A DNA stretch of 64,000 nt from Pratylenchus scribneri (GCA_030063045.1 JAQSEB010000015.1:124001-188000); one strand, 5' to 3'; positions 15,001-27,055 are shown, numbered from the stretch's first letter. Notes: generated by a model from the letters alone, not told the origin. A program made the numbers and translations.

Positions 15001-18000
15001 TAATAGTATAAGAATAAGGGCAATTGTATGTATTTTTTTCAAGAAATCCTATTTTTTACCTAACTATGTATATTTTGAGGGTCATATTTGAGGGTCAAAT
15101 CGACGGAAGGCCATAACTCGCCAATTTTTGAAGATATTGAATTTTCGTTTTCAGATTCAAAATCTACATAAAAAATACTACAAGAATCAACTTTAAAATT
15201 TGAAATCTTTTTTTTTAAAATTTTTCTATTATCAAATTTATGACGCAGTATATTTTGAGGGTCAATTGGACGGATGGCCATATCTCTTCAACTAATCCTA
15301 CAAATCTTCTAATTTTTTGGGAAAAAATATAGTTTAATATTGGAAAAATAATATTATAAGAATAAGGGCAATTGTATGTATTTTTTTCAAGAAATCTTAT
15401 TTTTTACCTAACTATGTATATTTTGAGGGTCATATTTGAGGGTCAAATCGACGGAAGGCCATAACTCGCCAATTTTTGAAGATATTGAATTTTCGTTTTC
15501 AGATTCAAAATCTACATAAAAAATACTACAAGAATCAACTTTAAAATTTGAAATCTTTTTTTTTAAATTTTTCTATTATCAAATTTATGACGCAGTATAT
15601 TTTGAGGGTCAATTGGACGGATGGCCATATCTCTTCAACTAATCCTACAAATCTTCTAATTTTTTGGGAAAAAATATAGTTTAATATTGGAAAAATAATA
15701 GTATAAGAATAAGGGCAATTGTATGTATTTTTTTCAAGAAATCCTATTTTTTACCTAACTATGTATATTTTGAGGGTCATATTTGAGGGTCAAATCGACG
15801 GAAGGCCATAACTCGCCAATTTTTGAAGATATTGAATTTTCGTTTTCAGATTCAAAATCTACATAAAAAATACTACAAGAATCAACTTTAAAATTTGAAA
15901 TCTTTTTTTTTAAATTTTTCTATTATCAAATTTATGACGCAGTATATTTTGAGGGTCAATTGGACGGATGGCTATATCTCTTCAACTAATCCTACAAATC
16001 TTCTAATTTTTTGGGAAAAAATATAGTTTAATATTGGAAAAATAATAGTATAAGAATAAGGGCAATTGTATGTATTTTTTTCAAGAAATCCTATTTTTTA
16101 CCTAACTATGTATATTTTGAGGGTCATATTTGAGGGTCAAATCGACGGAAGTCCATAACTCGCCAATTTTTGAAGATATTGAATTTTTGTTTTCAGATTC
16201 AGAATCTACATAAAAAATACTACTAGAATCAACTTTTTAAAAATTTAAAATCATTTTTTTTTTGAAAATTTTTCTATTATCAAATTTATGACGCAGTATA
16301 TTTTGGGGGTCAATTTGACGGATGGCCATATTTCTTAAAATTTTCCAACAAATCTTCTAATTTTTTGGGAAAAAATATAGTTTAATATTGGAAAAATAAT
16401 AGTATAAGAATAAGGGCAATTGTATGTATTTTTTTCAAGAAATCTTATTTTTTACCAAACTAAGTATATTTTGAGTGGGCGATAGAGCACTTGCCCATAA
16501 TTCGCCTATTTTTGAAGATATTGAATTTTCGATTTCAGATTCAAAATCTACATAAAAAATACTACAAGAATCAACTTTAAAATTTGAAATCTTTTTTTTT
16601 TAAATTTTTCTATTATCGAATTTATGACGCAGTATATTTTGAGGGTCAATTGGACGGATGGCCATATCTCTTCAACTAATCCTACAAATCTTCTAATTTT
16701 TTGGGAAAAAATATAGTTTAATATTGGAAAAATAATATTATAAGAATAAGGGCAATTGTATGTATTTTTTTCAAGAAATCTTATTTTTTACCTAACTATG
16801 TATATTTTGAGGGTCATATTTGAGGGTCAAATCGACGGAAGGCCATAACTCGCCAATTTTTGAAGATATTGAATTTTCGTTTTCAGATTCAAAATCTACA
16901 TAAAAAATACTACAAGAATCAACTTTAAAATTTGAAATCTTTTTTTTTAAATTTTTCTATTATCAAATTTATGACGCAGTATATTTTGAGGGTCAATTGG
17001 ACGGATGGCCATATCTCTTCAACTAATCCTACAAATCTTCTAATTTTTTGGGAAAAAATATAGTTTAATATTGGAAAAATAATAGTATAAGAATAAGGGC
17101 AATTGTATGTATTTTTTTCAAGAAATCCTATTTTTTACCTAACTATGTATATTTTGAGGGTCATATTTGAGGGTCAAATCGACGGAAGGCCATAACTCGC
17201 CAATTTTTGAAGATATTGAATTTTCGTTTTCAGATTCAAAATCTACATAAAAAATACTACAAGAATCAACTTTAAAATTTGAAATCTTTTTTTTTAAATT
17301 TTTCTATTATCAAATTTATGACGCAGTATATTTTGAGGGTCAATTGGACGGATGGCCATATCTCTTCAACTAATCCTACAAATCTTCTAATTTTTTGGGA
17401 AAAAATATAGTTTAATATTGGAAAAATAATAGTATAAGAATAAGGGCAATTGTATGTATTTTTTTCAAGAAATCCTATTTTTTACCTAACTATGTATATT
17501 TTGAGGGTCATATTTGAGGGTCAAATCGACGGAAGGCCATAACTCGCCAATTTTTGAAGATATTGAATTTTTGTTTTCAGATTCAGAATCTACATAAAAA
17601 ATACTACTAGAATCAACTTTTTAAAAATTTAAAATCATTTTTTTTTTGAAAATTTTTCTATTATCAAATTTATGACGCAGTATATTTTGGGGGTCAACTT
17701 GACGGATGGCCATATTTCTTAAAATTTTCCAACAAATCTTCTAATTTTTTGGGAAAAAATATAGTTTAATATTGGAAAAATAATAGTATACGAATAAGGG
17801 CAATTGTATGTATTTTTTTCAAGAAATCTTATTTTTTACCTAACATGGTATATTTTGAGGGTCATATTTGAGGGTCAAATCGACGGAAGGCCATAACTCG
17901 CCAATTTTTGAAGATATTGAATTTTCGTTTTCAGATTCAAAATCTACATAAAAAATACTACAAGAATCAACTTTAAAATTTGAAATCTTTTTTTTTTAAA

Positions 18001-21000
18001 TTTTTCTATTATCAAATTTATGACGCAGTATATTTTGAGGGTCAATTGGACGGATGGCCATATCTCTTCAACTAATCCTACAAATCTTCTAATTTTTTGG
18101 GAAAAAATATAGTTTAATATTGGAAAAATAATATTATAAGAATAAGGGCAATTGTATGTATTTTTTTCAAGAAATCTTATTTTTTACCTAACTATGTATA
18201 TTTTGAGGGTCATATTTGAGGGTCAAATCGACGGAAGGCCATAACTCGCCAATTTTTGAAGATATTGAATTTTCGTTTTCAGATTCAAAATCTACATAAA
18301 AAATACTACAAGAATCAACTTTAAAATTTGAAATCTTTTTTTTTTAAATTTTTCTATTATCAAATTTATGACGCAGTATATTTTGAGGGTCAATTGGACG
18401 GATGGCCATATCTCTTCAACTAATCCTACAAATCTTCTAATTTTTTGGGAAAAAATATAGTTTAATATTGGAAAAATAATTGTATAAGAATAAGGGCAAT
18501 TGTATGTATTTTTTTCAAGAAATCTTATTTTTTACCTAACATGGTATATTTTGAGGGTCATATTTGAGGGTCAAATCGACGGAAGGCCATAACTCGCCAA
18601 TTTTTGAAGATATTGAATTTTCGTTTTCAGATTCAAAATCTACATAAAAAATACTACAAGAATCAACTTTAAAATTTGAAATCTTTTTTTTTTAAAATTT
18701 TTCTATTATCAAATTTATGACGCAGTATATTTTGAGGGTCAATTGGACGGATGGCCATATCTCTTCAACTAATCCTACAAATCTTCTAATTTTTTGGGAA
18801 AAAATATAGTTTAATATTGGAAAAATAATATTATAAGAATAAGGGCAATTGTATGTATTTTTTTCAAGAAATCTTATTTTTTACCTAACTATGTATATTT
18901 TGAGGGTCATATTTGAGGGTCAAATCGACGGAAGGCCATAACTCGCCAATTTTTGAAGATATTGAATTTTCGTTTTCAGATTCAAAATCTACATAAAAAA
19001 TACTACAAGAATCAACTTTAAAATTTGAAATCTTTTTTTTTAAATTTTTCTATTATCAAATTTATGACGCAGTATATTTTGAGGGTCAATTGGACGGATG
19101 GCCATATCTCTTCAACTAATCCTACAAATCTTCTAATTTTTTGGGAAAAAATATAGTTTAATATTGGAAAAATAATAGTATAAGAATAAGGGCAATTGTA
19201 TGTATTTTTTTCAAGAAATCCTATTTTTTACCTAACTATGTATATTTTGAGGGTCATATTTGAGGGTCAAATCGACGGAAGTCCATAACTCGCCAATTTT
19301 TGAAGATATTGAATTTTTGTTTTCAGATTCAGAATCTACATAAAAAATACTACTAGAATCAACTTTTTAAAAATTTAAAATCATTTTTTTTTTTGAAAAT
19401 TTTTCTATTATCAAATTTATGACGCAGTATATTTTGGGGGTCAATTTGACGGATGGCCATATTTCTTAAAATTTTCCAACAAATCTTCTAATTTTTTGGG
19501 AAAAAATATAGTTTAATATTGGAAAAATAATAGTATAAGAATAAGGGCAATTGTATGTATTTTTTTCAAGAAATCTTATTTTTTACCAAACTAAGTATAT
19601 TTTGAGTGGGCGATAGAGCACTTGCCCATAATTCGCCTATTTTTGAAGATATTGAATTTTCGATTTCAGATTCAAAATCTACATAAAAAATACTACAAGA
19701 ATCAACTTTAAAATTTGAAATCTTTTTTTTTTTAATTTTTCTATTATCGAATTTATGACGCAGTATATTTTGAGGGTCAATTGGACGGATGGCCATATCT
19801 CTTCAACTAATCCTACAAATCTTCTAATTTTTTGGGAAAAAATATAGTTTAATATTGGAAAAATAATAGTATAAGAATAAGGGCAATTGTATGTATTTTT
19901 TTCAAGAAATCCTATTTTTTACCTAACTAGGTATATTTTGAGGGTCATATTTGAGGGTCAAATCGACGGAAGGCCATAACTCGCCAATTTTTGAAGATAT
20001 TTAATTTTCGTTTACAGATTCAGAATCTACATAAAAAATATTACTAGAATCAACTTTTTAAAAATTTAAAATCATTTTTTTTTTGAAAATTTTTCTATTA
20101 TCAAATTTATGACGCAGTATATTTTGGGGGTCAACTTGACGGATGGCCATATTTCTTAAAATTTTCCAACAAATCTTCTAATTTTTTGGGAAAAAATATA
20201 GTTTAATATTGGAAAAATAATAGTATACGAATAAGGGCAATTGTATGTATTTTTTTCAAGAAATCTTATTTTTTACCTAACATGGTATATTTTGAGGGTC
20301 ATATTTGAGGGTCAAATCGACGGAAGGCCATAACTCGCCAATTTTTGAAGATATTGAATTTTCGTTTTCAGATTCAAAATCTACATAAAAAATACTACAA
20401 GAATCAACTTTAAAATTTGAAATCTTTTTTTTTTTAATTTTTCTATTATCGAATTTATGACGCAGTATATTTTGAGGGTCAATTGGACGGATGGCCATAT
20501 CTCTTCAACTAATCCTACAAATCTTCTAATTTTTTGGGAAAAAATATAGTTTAATATTGGAAAAATAATAGTATAAGAATAAGGGCAATTGTATGTATTT
20601 TTTTCAAGAAATCCTATTTTTTACCTAACTAGGTATATTTTGAGGGTCATATTTGAGGGTCAAATCGACGGAAGGCCATAACTCGCCAATTTTTGAAGAT
20701 ATTTAATTTTCGTTTACAGATTCAGAATCTACATAAAAAATATTACTAGAATCAACTTTTTAAAAATTTAAAATCATTTTTTTTTTGAAAATTTTTCTAT
20801 TATCAAATTTATGACGCAGTATATTTTGGGGGTCAACTTGACGGATGGCCATATTTCTTAAAATTTTCCAACAAATCTTCTAATTTTTTGGGAAAAAATA
20901 TAGTTTAATATTGGAAAAATAATAGTATACGAATAAGGGCAATTGTATGTATTTTTTTCAAGAAATCTTATTTTTTACCTAACATGGTATATTTTGAGGG

Positions 21001-22312
21001 TCATATTTGAGGGTCAAATCGACGGAAGGCCATAACTCGCCAATTTTTGAAGATATTGAATTTTCGTTTTCAGATTCAAAATCTACATAAAAAATACTAC
21101 AAGAATCAACTTTAAAATTTGAAATCTTTTTTTTTAAAATTTTTCTATTATCAAATTTATGACGCAGTATATTTTGAGGGTCAATTGGACGGATGGCCAT
21201 ATCTCTTCAACTAATCCTACAAATCTTCTAATTTTTTGGGAAAAAATATAGTTTAATATTGGAAAAATAATATTATAAGAATAAGGGCAATTGTATGTAT
21301 TTTTTTCAAGAAATCTTATTTTTTACCTAACTATGTATATTTTGAGGGTCATATTTGAGGGTCAAATCGACGGAAGGCCATAACTCGCCAATTTTTGAAG
21401 ATATTGAATTTTCGTTTTCAGATTCAAAATCTACATAAAAAATACTACAAGAATCAACTTTAAAATTTGAAATCTTTTTTTTTTAAATTTTTCTATTATC
21501 AAATTTATGACGCAGTATATTTTGAGGGTCAATTGGACGGATGGCCATATCTCTTCAACTAATCCTACAAATCTTCTAATTTTTTGGGAAAAAATATAGT
21601 TTAATATTGGAAAAATAATAGTATAAGAATAAGGGCAATTGTATGTATTTTTTTCAAGAAATCCTATTTTTTACCTAACTATGTATATTTTGAGGGTCAT
21701 ATTTGAGGGTCAAATCGACGGAAGGCCATAACTCGCCAATTTTTGAAGATATTGAATTTTCGTTTTCAGATTCAAAATCTACATAAAAAATACTACAAGA
21801 ATCAACTTTAAAATTTGAAATCTTTTTTTTTAAATTTTTCTATTATCAAATTTATGACGCAGTATATTTTGAGGGTCAATTGGACGGATGGCCATATCTC
21901 TTCAACTAATCCTACAAATCTTCTAATTTTTTGGGAAAAAATATAGTTTAATATTGGAAAAATAATAGTATAAGAATAAGGGCAATTGTATGTATTTTTT
22001 TCAAGAAATCCTATTTTTTACCTAACTATGTATATTTTGAGGGTCATATTTGAGGGTCAAATCGACGGAAGTCCATAACTCGCCAATTTTTGAAGATATT
22101 GAATTTTTGTTTTCAGATTCAGAATCTACATAAAAAATACTACTAGAATCAACTTTTTAAAAATTTAAAATCATTTTTTTTTTTTGAAAATTTTTCTATT
22201 ATCAAATTTATGACGCAGTATATTTTGGGGGTCAATTTGACGGATGGCCATATTTCTTAAAATTTTCCAACAAATCTTCTAATTTTTTGGGAAAAAATAT
22301 AGTTTAATATTG
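1..22312. repeat. Satellite DNA array, left block (dimeric ~348-bp unit)
   Basis: Continuous head-to-tail satellite. In a clean unit the A half is 1375-1554 (180 bp) and the B half 1555-1722 (168 bp). Both halves open with GTATATTTTGAG and share a GACGGA(A/T)GGCCATA block about 30 bp in, then diverge, so the unit looks like an ancient dimer. A halves come in two main forms: one carries a duplicated TTTGAGGGTCA followed by the GACGGAAGGCCATA block, the other carries GGGCGATAGAGCACTTGCCC in its place. Further variants read GTTTACAGATTCAG or GTTTTAAAATTCAG. No gene is supported inside it. The left end lies outside the window, and the block stops at the target duplication of the LTR element. Confidence 0.97.
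22308..22312. repeat. Target-site duplication, left copy
   Basis: TATTG immediately before the LTR, repeated at 27051-27055. The uninterrupted satellite reads TTTAATATTGGAAAAAT, with TATTG once. A 5-bp duplication is normal for Ty3/gypsy integrase. Confidence 0.95.
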
Positions 22313-22545
22313 TGTTATGTCCGAATGTATTTAATTAATATTTTATCCAATAAATAAAATGAATAAATAATAATGAATGAAATAATAGATTTGGGAATTC
22401 AATTAAATTAACAACAGACTGGGTCTGACTGAGATGATTTGGGAGGAATGAGGAATGCTTAAATAGAGGGGAAATACATATTATGCCAATGGGATATAAG
22501 GTCAAATCTTATTTAAATATCAATCCAATATTCCAATATTCTACA
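22313..22545 (-). repeat. 3' LTR of the gypsy element
   Basis: A 233-bp LTR. On the plus strand it starts TGTTATGTCC and ends ATATTCTACA. It appears identical to 26818-27050. It is preceded in transcript sense by the polypurine tract, which makes this the 3' copy. Confidence 0.96.
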
Positions 22546-22562
22546 CTCCTTCCCCCTTCTTT
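22546..22562 (-). promoter_or_regulatory. Polypurine tract of the gypsy element
   Basis: On the minus strand this reads AAAGAAGGGGGAAGGAG, an unbroken 17-nt purine run directly abutting the 3' LTR. That is the expected plus-strand DNA primer of an LTR retroelement. Confidence 0.93.
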
Positions 22563-22572
22563 GAGCGAATTT

Positions 22573-25500
22573 TCACGAGGGGTCGAAAATTTGCTTGGCC
22601 CTTCTATTCCGATTTGATCTGCGCACTGGTGGCAATTCGGGCTCAATCACCGGCATTTGCTGTTCAATTGCTGGTTGTTCATTTTCAGGGAGTGCCATTT
22701 CGAGTTGACCTTCAAATTCCCCTTCCGGATTTTCCCCATCATCAATCTCCGATTCATCTTCTTCTTTTGATGTCCAATCAGCCTTAAGCTGATCGAAGTG
22801 ACGACGCCAAATTCCGCGAGCTGTGCGAATAAGGAACATTGCAGATCCAATTTCCTTCAGAATTTTTCCTTGAATCCATTTATGCCCATCACGATAATTT
22901 CGAGCAAAAACATTTTGGCCTACTTCAAAGGCTTTCTCTCTGGTCCCTTTATCGAAGTTCCTTTTCATTCGCTCTTTGTATTTGGACTTTTCGGCCTTTA
23001 TTTCTCCTTTTGGGGTTGGCTTAACCAAATCCAGTATTGTTCGCAATTTTCTCCCAAAGAGCATTTCAGCTGGTGATATTTTGGTTGCGGAATGTGGAGT
23101 AATTCGATATCGGAGTAAAAATTGATCTTTCCCTTCGTCAGGCGAAAAACCATCCTCCATTTGCAATTTCATTCCATTTTTGAATGATTGAACCATGCGC
23201 TCTGCCTCTCCATTTGACTGTGGGTGGTAAGGCGGCGTCAATGTGTGAATTATCCCTCTTTCTTCGCAGAATTTCTTCCATTCTGCCGAAGTAAATTGAG
23301 TTCCATTATCGGACACTATTTGTTCTGGAATTCCATGAATGAAGAATAAATTCCGAACTGCCTTCACTGTTGCTTCGGCTGAGATGGTTCTCATTTTGAC
23401 AATTTCTGGCCATTTTGATTTTGCATCGACCACAATTAACCACATTGATCCCAAAAATGGTCCAGCAAAATCCACATGTAATCGCTGCCACACTTTGTCG
23501 GGTTCTTCCCATGGGTGTAATGGTACTTGCCGTTCTTCATTTGAATTTGATTGACAAATTTTACATTCTTTGCGAATTTGCTCAATCTCTTTGTCAATGC
23601 CTGGCCACCACATCTTTTGTCTCGCCAAACTTTTCATTCTCACCATTCCAGGATGAGTTGAATGTAAAATTTGAAGCATTCTCTGGCGGAATTTTCTCGG
23701 AATTACTGTTCTGCATCCCATCATTATGCATCCTTCAATTATTTCCAATTCATTTCTTGCCAAATAATATGGCTTGAATGATTCTTCAATCTTGTTTGGC
23801 CAGCCCTTTTCAATCCAATCAATGACCAATTTTAATTCATTGTCATTTTTCGATTCTTCGGCAATTGCTTTGGCTGTGACCAATAACTTTCCAAGTGCAT
23901 CTTCTTGAATTTCCTTTATTTCTGCTTGGACTTTATGCACTTCGGCAATTTCTGGGCTAGGCAATCTTGACAATCCATCTGCGTTGCCAAACTCCTTTGT
24001 TGCCACATATTCCATGTCAAAATCATAGCCCATTAAAATCAATGCCCAGCGATGTAATCTTCTCGCAGCAACAACTGGAATTTCGCCTTTTGGCCCAAAG
24101 ATTTTCTTCAATGGCTCATGATCCGTCTGGAGTATAAATTTTCGGCCCAGTAAATATTGCTTGAATTTTTCAACGCCAAATATTATGGCTCTTCCTTCCT
24201 TTTCAATTTGTGCATAATTTCGTTCGGCCATACTCAATGTTTTTGATGCATAGGCAATTACACCGACTTTTCCATTTTTATCTTTATGGAACAAGACTGC
24301 ACCAATGCCATAATCTGATGCATCTGCGGCCAAGTAAAGTGGCTTTTCTGGATCATAATGGGCCAAAATTTCACTTGATTTGAGCATTTCTTTAATATCA
24401 TTGAATGCTTTCTCTTGCCCACTTCCCCATTTCCATTTTACTCCCGTTCGGCGTAATTCATTGAGTGGTTCAGAAATTGTTGCCATAGCCGGCACAAATT
24501 TGCTGTAATAATTCACCAGTCCAAGAAATGATTGGAGTTCTTTCAGATTTTTCGGAGCGGGCATTTTCTCAATTGCCTCAATTTTCTTCTCCGAAGTTCG
24601 AATGCCATTTTTGTCAATTTTGTGCCCCAAATATTCGACACTTTCTTGCATAAATTGACATTTTTCTTTCTTCAATTTTAGTCCATTCTTTTGAAATCGT
24701 TCGAGGACTTTCGCCAGTGTTTGCAAGTGTTCGGTGTCATTTTTTCCAGTGAGAACAACATCATCGAAAAATGCACCAACACCATCAATGCCTTGTAATA
24801 TTTCCTCCATTTTGTGTTGAAAAATGGCAGGCGCACTGGCAACTCCGAATGGCAATCGATTCATTTGGAATAATCCTTTGTGTGTGCAAATTGTCAAGCT
24901 TTTCTTTGCTTGATCATCCAATGGCAATTGTAAATAAGCATCTTTGAGATCCAGTTTTGTGAACTTTTGGCCTCCGTTCAATAGGCTGAATAATTCCTCC
25001 GATCTCGGAATTGGATATTGGTGGATGTCGAGCCATGGATTTACTGTGACTTTGTAATCGGCGCAAACCCGAATTTGCCCATTTGCTTTGGGTACTATCA
25101 CAATCGGCGTTGCCCAATCACTCGTTTCCACTGGCGTCACCACCCCATCTTTTTGCCATTGGTCTAAAACCTGTTCAACATTCGATCGAAGTGAATATGG
25201 CACCGGCCTTGGCTTGCAACATTTTGGCTGTGCTCCTTCTTTGAATTTGAGCCCCACTTTTGTTGTGCAAGTTCCCAAGCCATCTTTGAAAACCTCCGAA
25301 TATTTGTTCAGGACGGTATTCAATTCATTTTTTACGGAAATATTTTGAATTGTGCCAATTCCGAATGCTTTATTTAAATCAATTTGTAATTCTTGGATCC
25401 ATGGTCGGCCACATAAATTCTTCCTTTGGCCATCAACCACATAAATTTCCGATTGAATTGAAGCACCATTATAGCCAACTTTGACATTTGCAATGCCGAG

Positions 25501-26583
25501 TATTCCATCGATTGGGATCCCTCCATATGCAAATAAACCTCTCTTTTGTTCTAATTTTGGCCTTCCAATGAGCTTCCAATCTTGGCTGTTCATAATTGTC
25601 ACATCAGCCCCGGGATCCAGTTCAAATTGAGCAATTCCATTGTGCACTTTCATTTCAATGAACCTCGGTGGCACCAATCCAGTTTGCACCGATTCATTGT
25701 TCACTTTGGCAATGGAATTTTGCTTGGCTTCTTCGACATTTATCTGATTAATGCCTTTTCCTCCTTTAGAGGATTTGCCATTATTTGAACCTTTATTCCA
25801 ATTGTCATTTCCATTGCTTTTCGTTTTGCACATTTTTGCCCAATGTCCAACCTTTTTGCACTTATTACACTTGTCATTTTTGTGCGGGCAATTGTTTGAC
25901 CAATGTTGAGTATTGCCACAACGATAGCAATTTCCATTCTCAATTTTCTTGGCATTCTTTTGCTTTGGGGCTGCTGAAATTTTGGCAATTTCCCCTTTTG
26001 CACTGAATGAATTTGAGCCAATGGCATGAGCATCAACATTTGATTGTTCAAGAATTACAGCCAATTCAACGGCGTCTTTGAACTTTAAATCTTTGTCACC
26101 TTTTTTGATTAGCTCAGCCCTAATTGTATCATCCTTGATGCCATTGATAAATAGAGCGGTAAGGCACATGTCAATGCTGTCCTTCCCCCAATCTGCTTTG
26201 GAAATTAAGCTTCGCAATTGAATGGAATAATCTCGGATTGTCTGCCCTCCTTGTTTTGCATTGAATAATTCATGTCTTTTTGCAGCAATTGATTTAACTT
26301 CTCCAAATCGTTCATCCATTAATTTTGTAATTTCATCAAATTCCATTTCGCGAACATCATCCGGTTGTGCCATCCTTCGAAGCTCATCATACACCGGTCC
26401 AAGTTCCGAGAAGAATAAGAGCTTTTTAATCTCCGGATCGGTCACACTTTTGAGTTTGATGAAAAATTCAAACCGTTCTGACCAGCTTTCCCATGACATT
26501 TCTGGCGTGTAGGCTCCTGGGCCTTTCCCTGCCTTGATTTTGTTTTCTGCATTTTGATTTGCCATTTTTCCAAGCCCGATCAA
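22573..26583 (-). CDS. Gag-Pol polyprotein of a Ty3/gypsy retrotransposon
   Basis: A single 1336-residue frame with no gag/pol frameshift. Gag occupies roughly residues 1-290 and ends in two CX2CX4HX4C zinc knuckles (C219-C232 and C239-C252). The aspartic protease core is near 318-400, with D323 in D-P-G-A where D-S/T-G is usual. Reverse transcriptase spans about 450-630, with LDLKDAY (545-548 region) and FFDD (605-608) as the polymerase box. RNase H follows, with D754, E796 and D821 as likely acidic residues. Integrase has an H974/H977-C1007/C1010 zinc motif and a DD35E triad D1038, D1092, E1128, then a C-terminal binding domain to about 1270. The tail is acidic, then basic. Start is MIGLGK; M7 is an alternative. 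The frame is intact, so proteins are probably functional, with the protease motif the one doubt. Confidence 0.96.
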   Translation of the reverse strand: MIGLGKMANQNAENKIKAGKGPGAYTPEMSWESWSERFEFFIKLKSVTDPEIKKLLFFSELGPVYDELRRMAQPDDVREMEFDEITKLMDERFGEVKSIAAKRHELFNAKQGGQTIRDYSIQLRSLISKADWGKDSIDMCLTALFINGIKDDTIRAELIKKGDKDLKFKDAVELAVILEQSNVDAHAIGSNSFSAKGEIAKISAAPKQKNAKKIENGNCYRCGNTQHWSNNCPHKNDKCNKCKKVGHWAKMCKTKSNGNDNWNKGSNNGKSSKGGKGINQINVEEAKQNSIAKVNNESVQTGLVPPRFIEMKVHNGIAQFELDPGADVTIMNSQDWKLIGRPKLEQKRGLFAYGGIPIDGILGIANVKVGYNGASIQSEIYVVDGQRKNLCGRPWIQELQIDLNKAFGIGTIQNISVKNELNTVLNKYSEVFKDGLGTCTTKVGLKFKEGAQPKCCKPRPVPYSLRSNVEQVLDQWQKDGVVTPVETSDWATPIVIVPKANGQIRVCADYKVTVNPWLDIHQYPIPRSEELFSLLNGGQKFTKLDLKDAYLQLPLDDQAKKSLTICTHKGLFQMNRLPFGVASAPAIFQHKMEEILQGIDGVGAFFDDVVLTGKNDTEHLQTLAKVLERFQKNGLKLKKEKCQFMQESVEYLGHKIDKNGIRTSEKKIEAIEKMPAPKNLKELQSFLGLVNYYSKFVPAMATISEPLNELRRTGVKWKWGSGQEKAFNDIKEMLKSSEILAHYDPEKPLYLAADASDYGIGAVLFHKDKNGKVGVIAYASKTLSMAERNYAQIEKEGRAIIFGVEKFKQYLLGRKFILQTDHEPLKKIFGPKGEIPVVAARRLHRWALILMGYDFDMEYVATKEFGNADGLSRLPSPEIAEVHKVQAEIKEIQEDALGKLLVTAKAIAEESKNDNELKLVIDWIEKGWPNKIEESFKPYYLARNELEIIEGCIMMGCRTVIPRKFRQRMLQILHSTHPGMVRMKSLARQKMWWPGIDKEIEQIRKECKICQSNSNEERQVPLHPWEEPDKVWQRLHVDFAGPFLGSMWLIVVDAKSKWPEIVKMRTISAEATVKAVRNLFFIHGIPEQIVSDNGTQFTSAEWKKFCEERGIIHTLTPPYHPQSNGEAERMVQSFKNGMKLQMEDGFSPDEGKDQFLLRYRITPHSATKISPAEMLFGRKLRTILDLVKPTPKGEIKAEKSKYKERMKRNFDKGTREKAFEVGQNVFARNYRDGHKWIQGKILKEIGSAMFLIRTARGIWRRHFDQLKADWTSKEEDESEIDDGENPEGEFEGQLEMALPENEQPAIEQQMPVIEPELPPVRRSNRNRRAKQIFDPS

Positions 26584-26797
26584 TACACAATTGATTCAAT
26601 TCTAATCACACAGAAAAGAATAGGCTGAATTGAATTGACGATTGAAAATTGTCAGATGGAAGCTGCACAAGCTTAACTTGTGTGTTGATTTGAATTTATA
26701 GATTTGAAGTTTCAATTCACAATCGATTTGACGCTCAAAATTTTCTTTGACTTTGATAATTTGTTCGCCGACTGCTTTTTTGATGATTCAATTTTGA
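26584..26797 (-). other. Untranslated leader of the gypsy element
   Basis: Between the primer-binding site and the gag-pol start lie about 215 bp of AT-rich sequence with no frame of note. In retroelements this stretch usually carries the packaging signal; nothing specific was recognised. Confidence 0.7.
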
Positions 26798-26815
26798 TTT
26801 TGGCTGACTGCGCCA
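26798..26815 (-). promoter_or_regulatory. Primer-binding site of the gypsy element
   Basis: Two bases after the 5' LTR on the minus strand comes TGGCGCAGTCAGCCAAAA. The initial TGG matches the complement of a tRNA 3' CCA end, as expected for a minus-strand primer site. The priming tRNA was not identified. Confidence 0.75.
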
Positions 26816-26817
26816 AT

Positions 26818-27050
26818 TGTTATGTCCGAATGTATTTAATTAATATTTTATCCAATAAATAAAATGAATAAATAATAATGAATGAAATAATAGATTTGGG
26901 AATTCAATTAAATTAACAACAGACTGGGTCTGACTGAGATGATTTGGGAGGAATGAGGAATGCTTAAATAGAGGGGAAATACATATTATGCCAATGGGAT
27001 ATAAGGTCAAATCTTATTTAAATATCAATCCAATATTCCAATATTCTACA
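26818..27050 (-). repeat. 5' LTR of the gypsy element with core promoter
   Basis: A 233-bp LTR matching the copy at 22313-22545. Read on the minus strand it contains a TATA-like TATTTAAG (26970-26963). About 30 bp further on it has a TCAGTC start-like motif, a plausible core promoter for the gag-pol transcript. The promoter reading is inference from position and motif. Confidence 0.93.
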
Positions 27051-27055
27051 TATTG
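27051..27055. repeat. Target-site duplication, right copy
   Basis: TATTG immediately after the LTR, matching 22308-22312. Satellite sequence continues from here without loss. Confidence 0.95.

Larger units (their letters stand above)
22313..27050 (-). mobile_element. Complete Ty3/gypsy LTR retrotransposon
   Basis: A 4738-bp element inserted in a satellite B half. In transcription order on the minus strand it consists of: 5' LTR 26818-27050, primer-binding region from 26815 downward, leader to 26584, one gag-pol frame 26583-22573, polypurine tract 22562-22546, and 3' LTR 22545-22313. The LTRs are both 233 bp, begin TG and end CA, and I found no difference between them by eye. Domain order protease, reverse transcriptase, RNase H, integrase places it in Ty3/gypsy (Metaviridae). 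There is no env-like frame and no chromodomain was recognised. Everything needed for autonomy appears present. Confidence 0.96.

Noticed and set aside
7069..21200. Repeated 73-76 codon minus-strand frames beginning MAIRPIDPQNIL, also at 27100, 30586 and 41169
   Set aside because: They are the same satellite phase read through. Most units break the frame, variation does not favour synonymous positions, and no start or splice context exists. Not genes.
22647..26512. Short frames on both strands overlapping the retrotransposon
   Set aside because: All lie within the long gag-pol frame in other phases and have no domains.
22313..27050. An endogenous retrovirus with an envelope gene
   Set aside because: Between the pol stop and the 3' LTR there are only about 27 bp, all accounted for by the polypurine tract and spacer.
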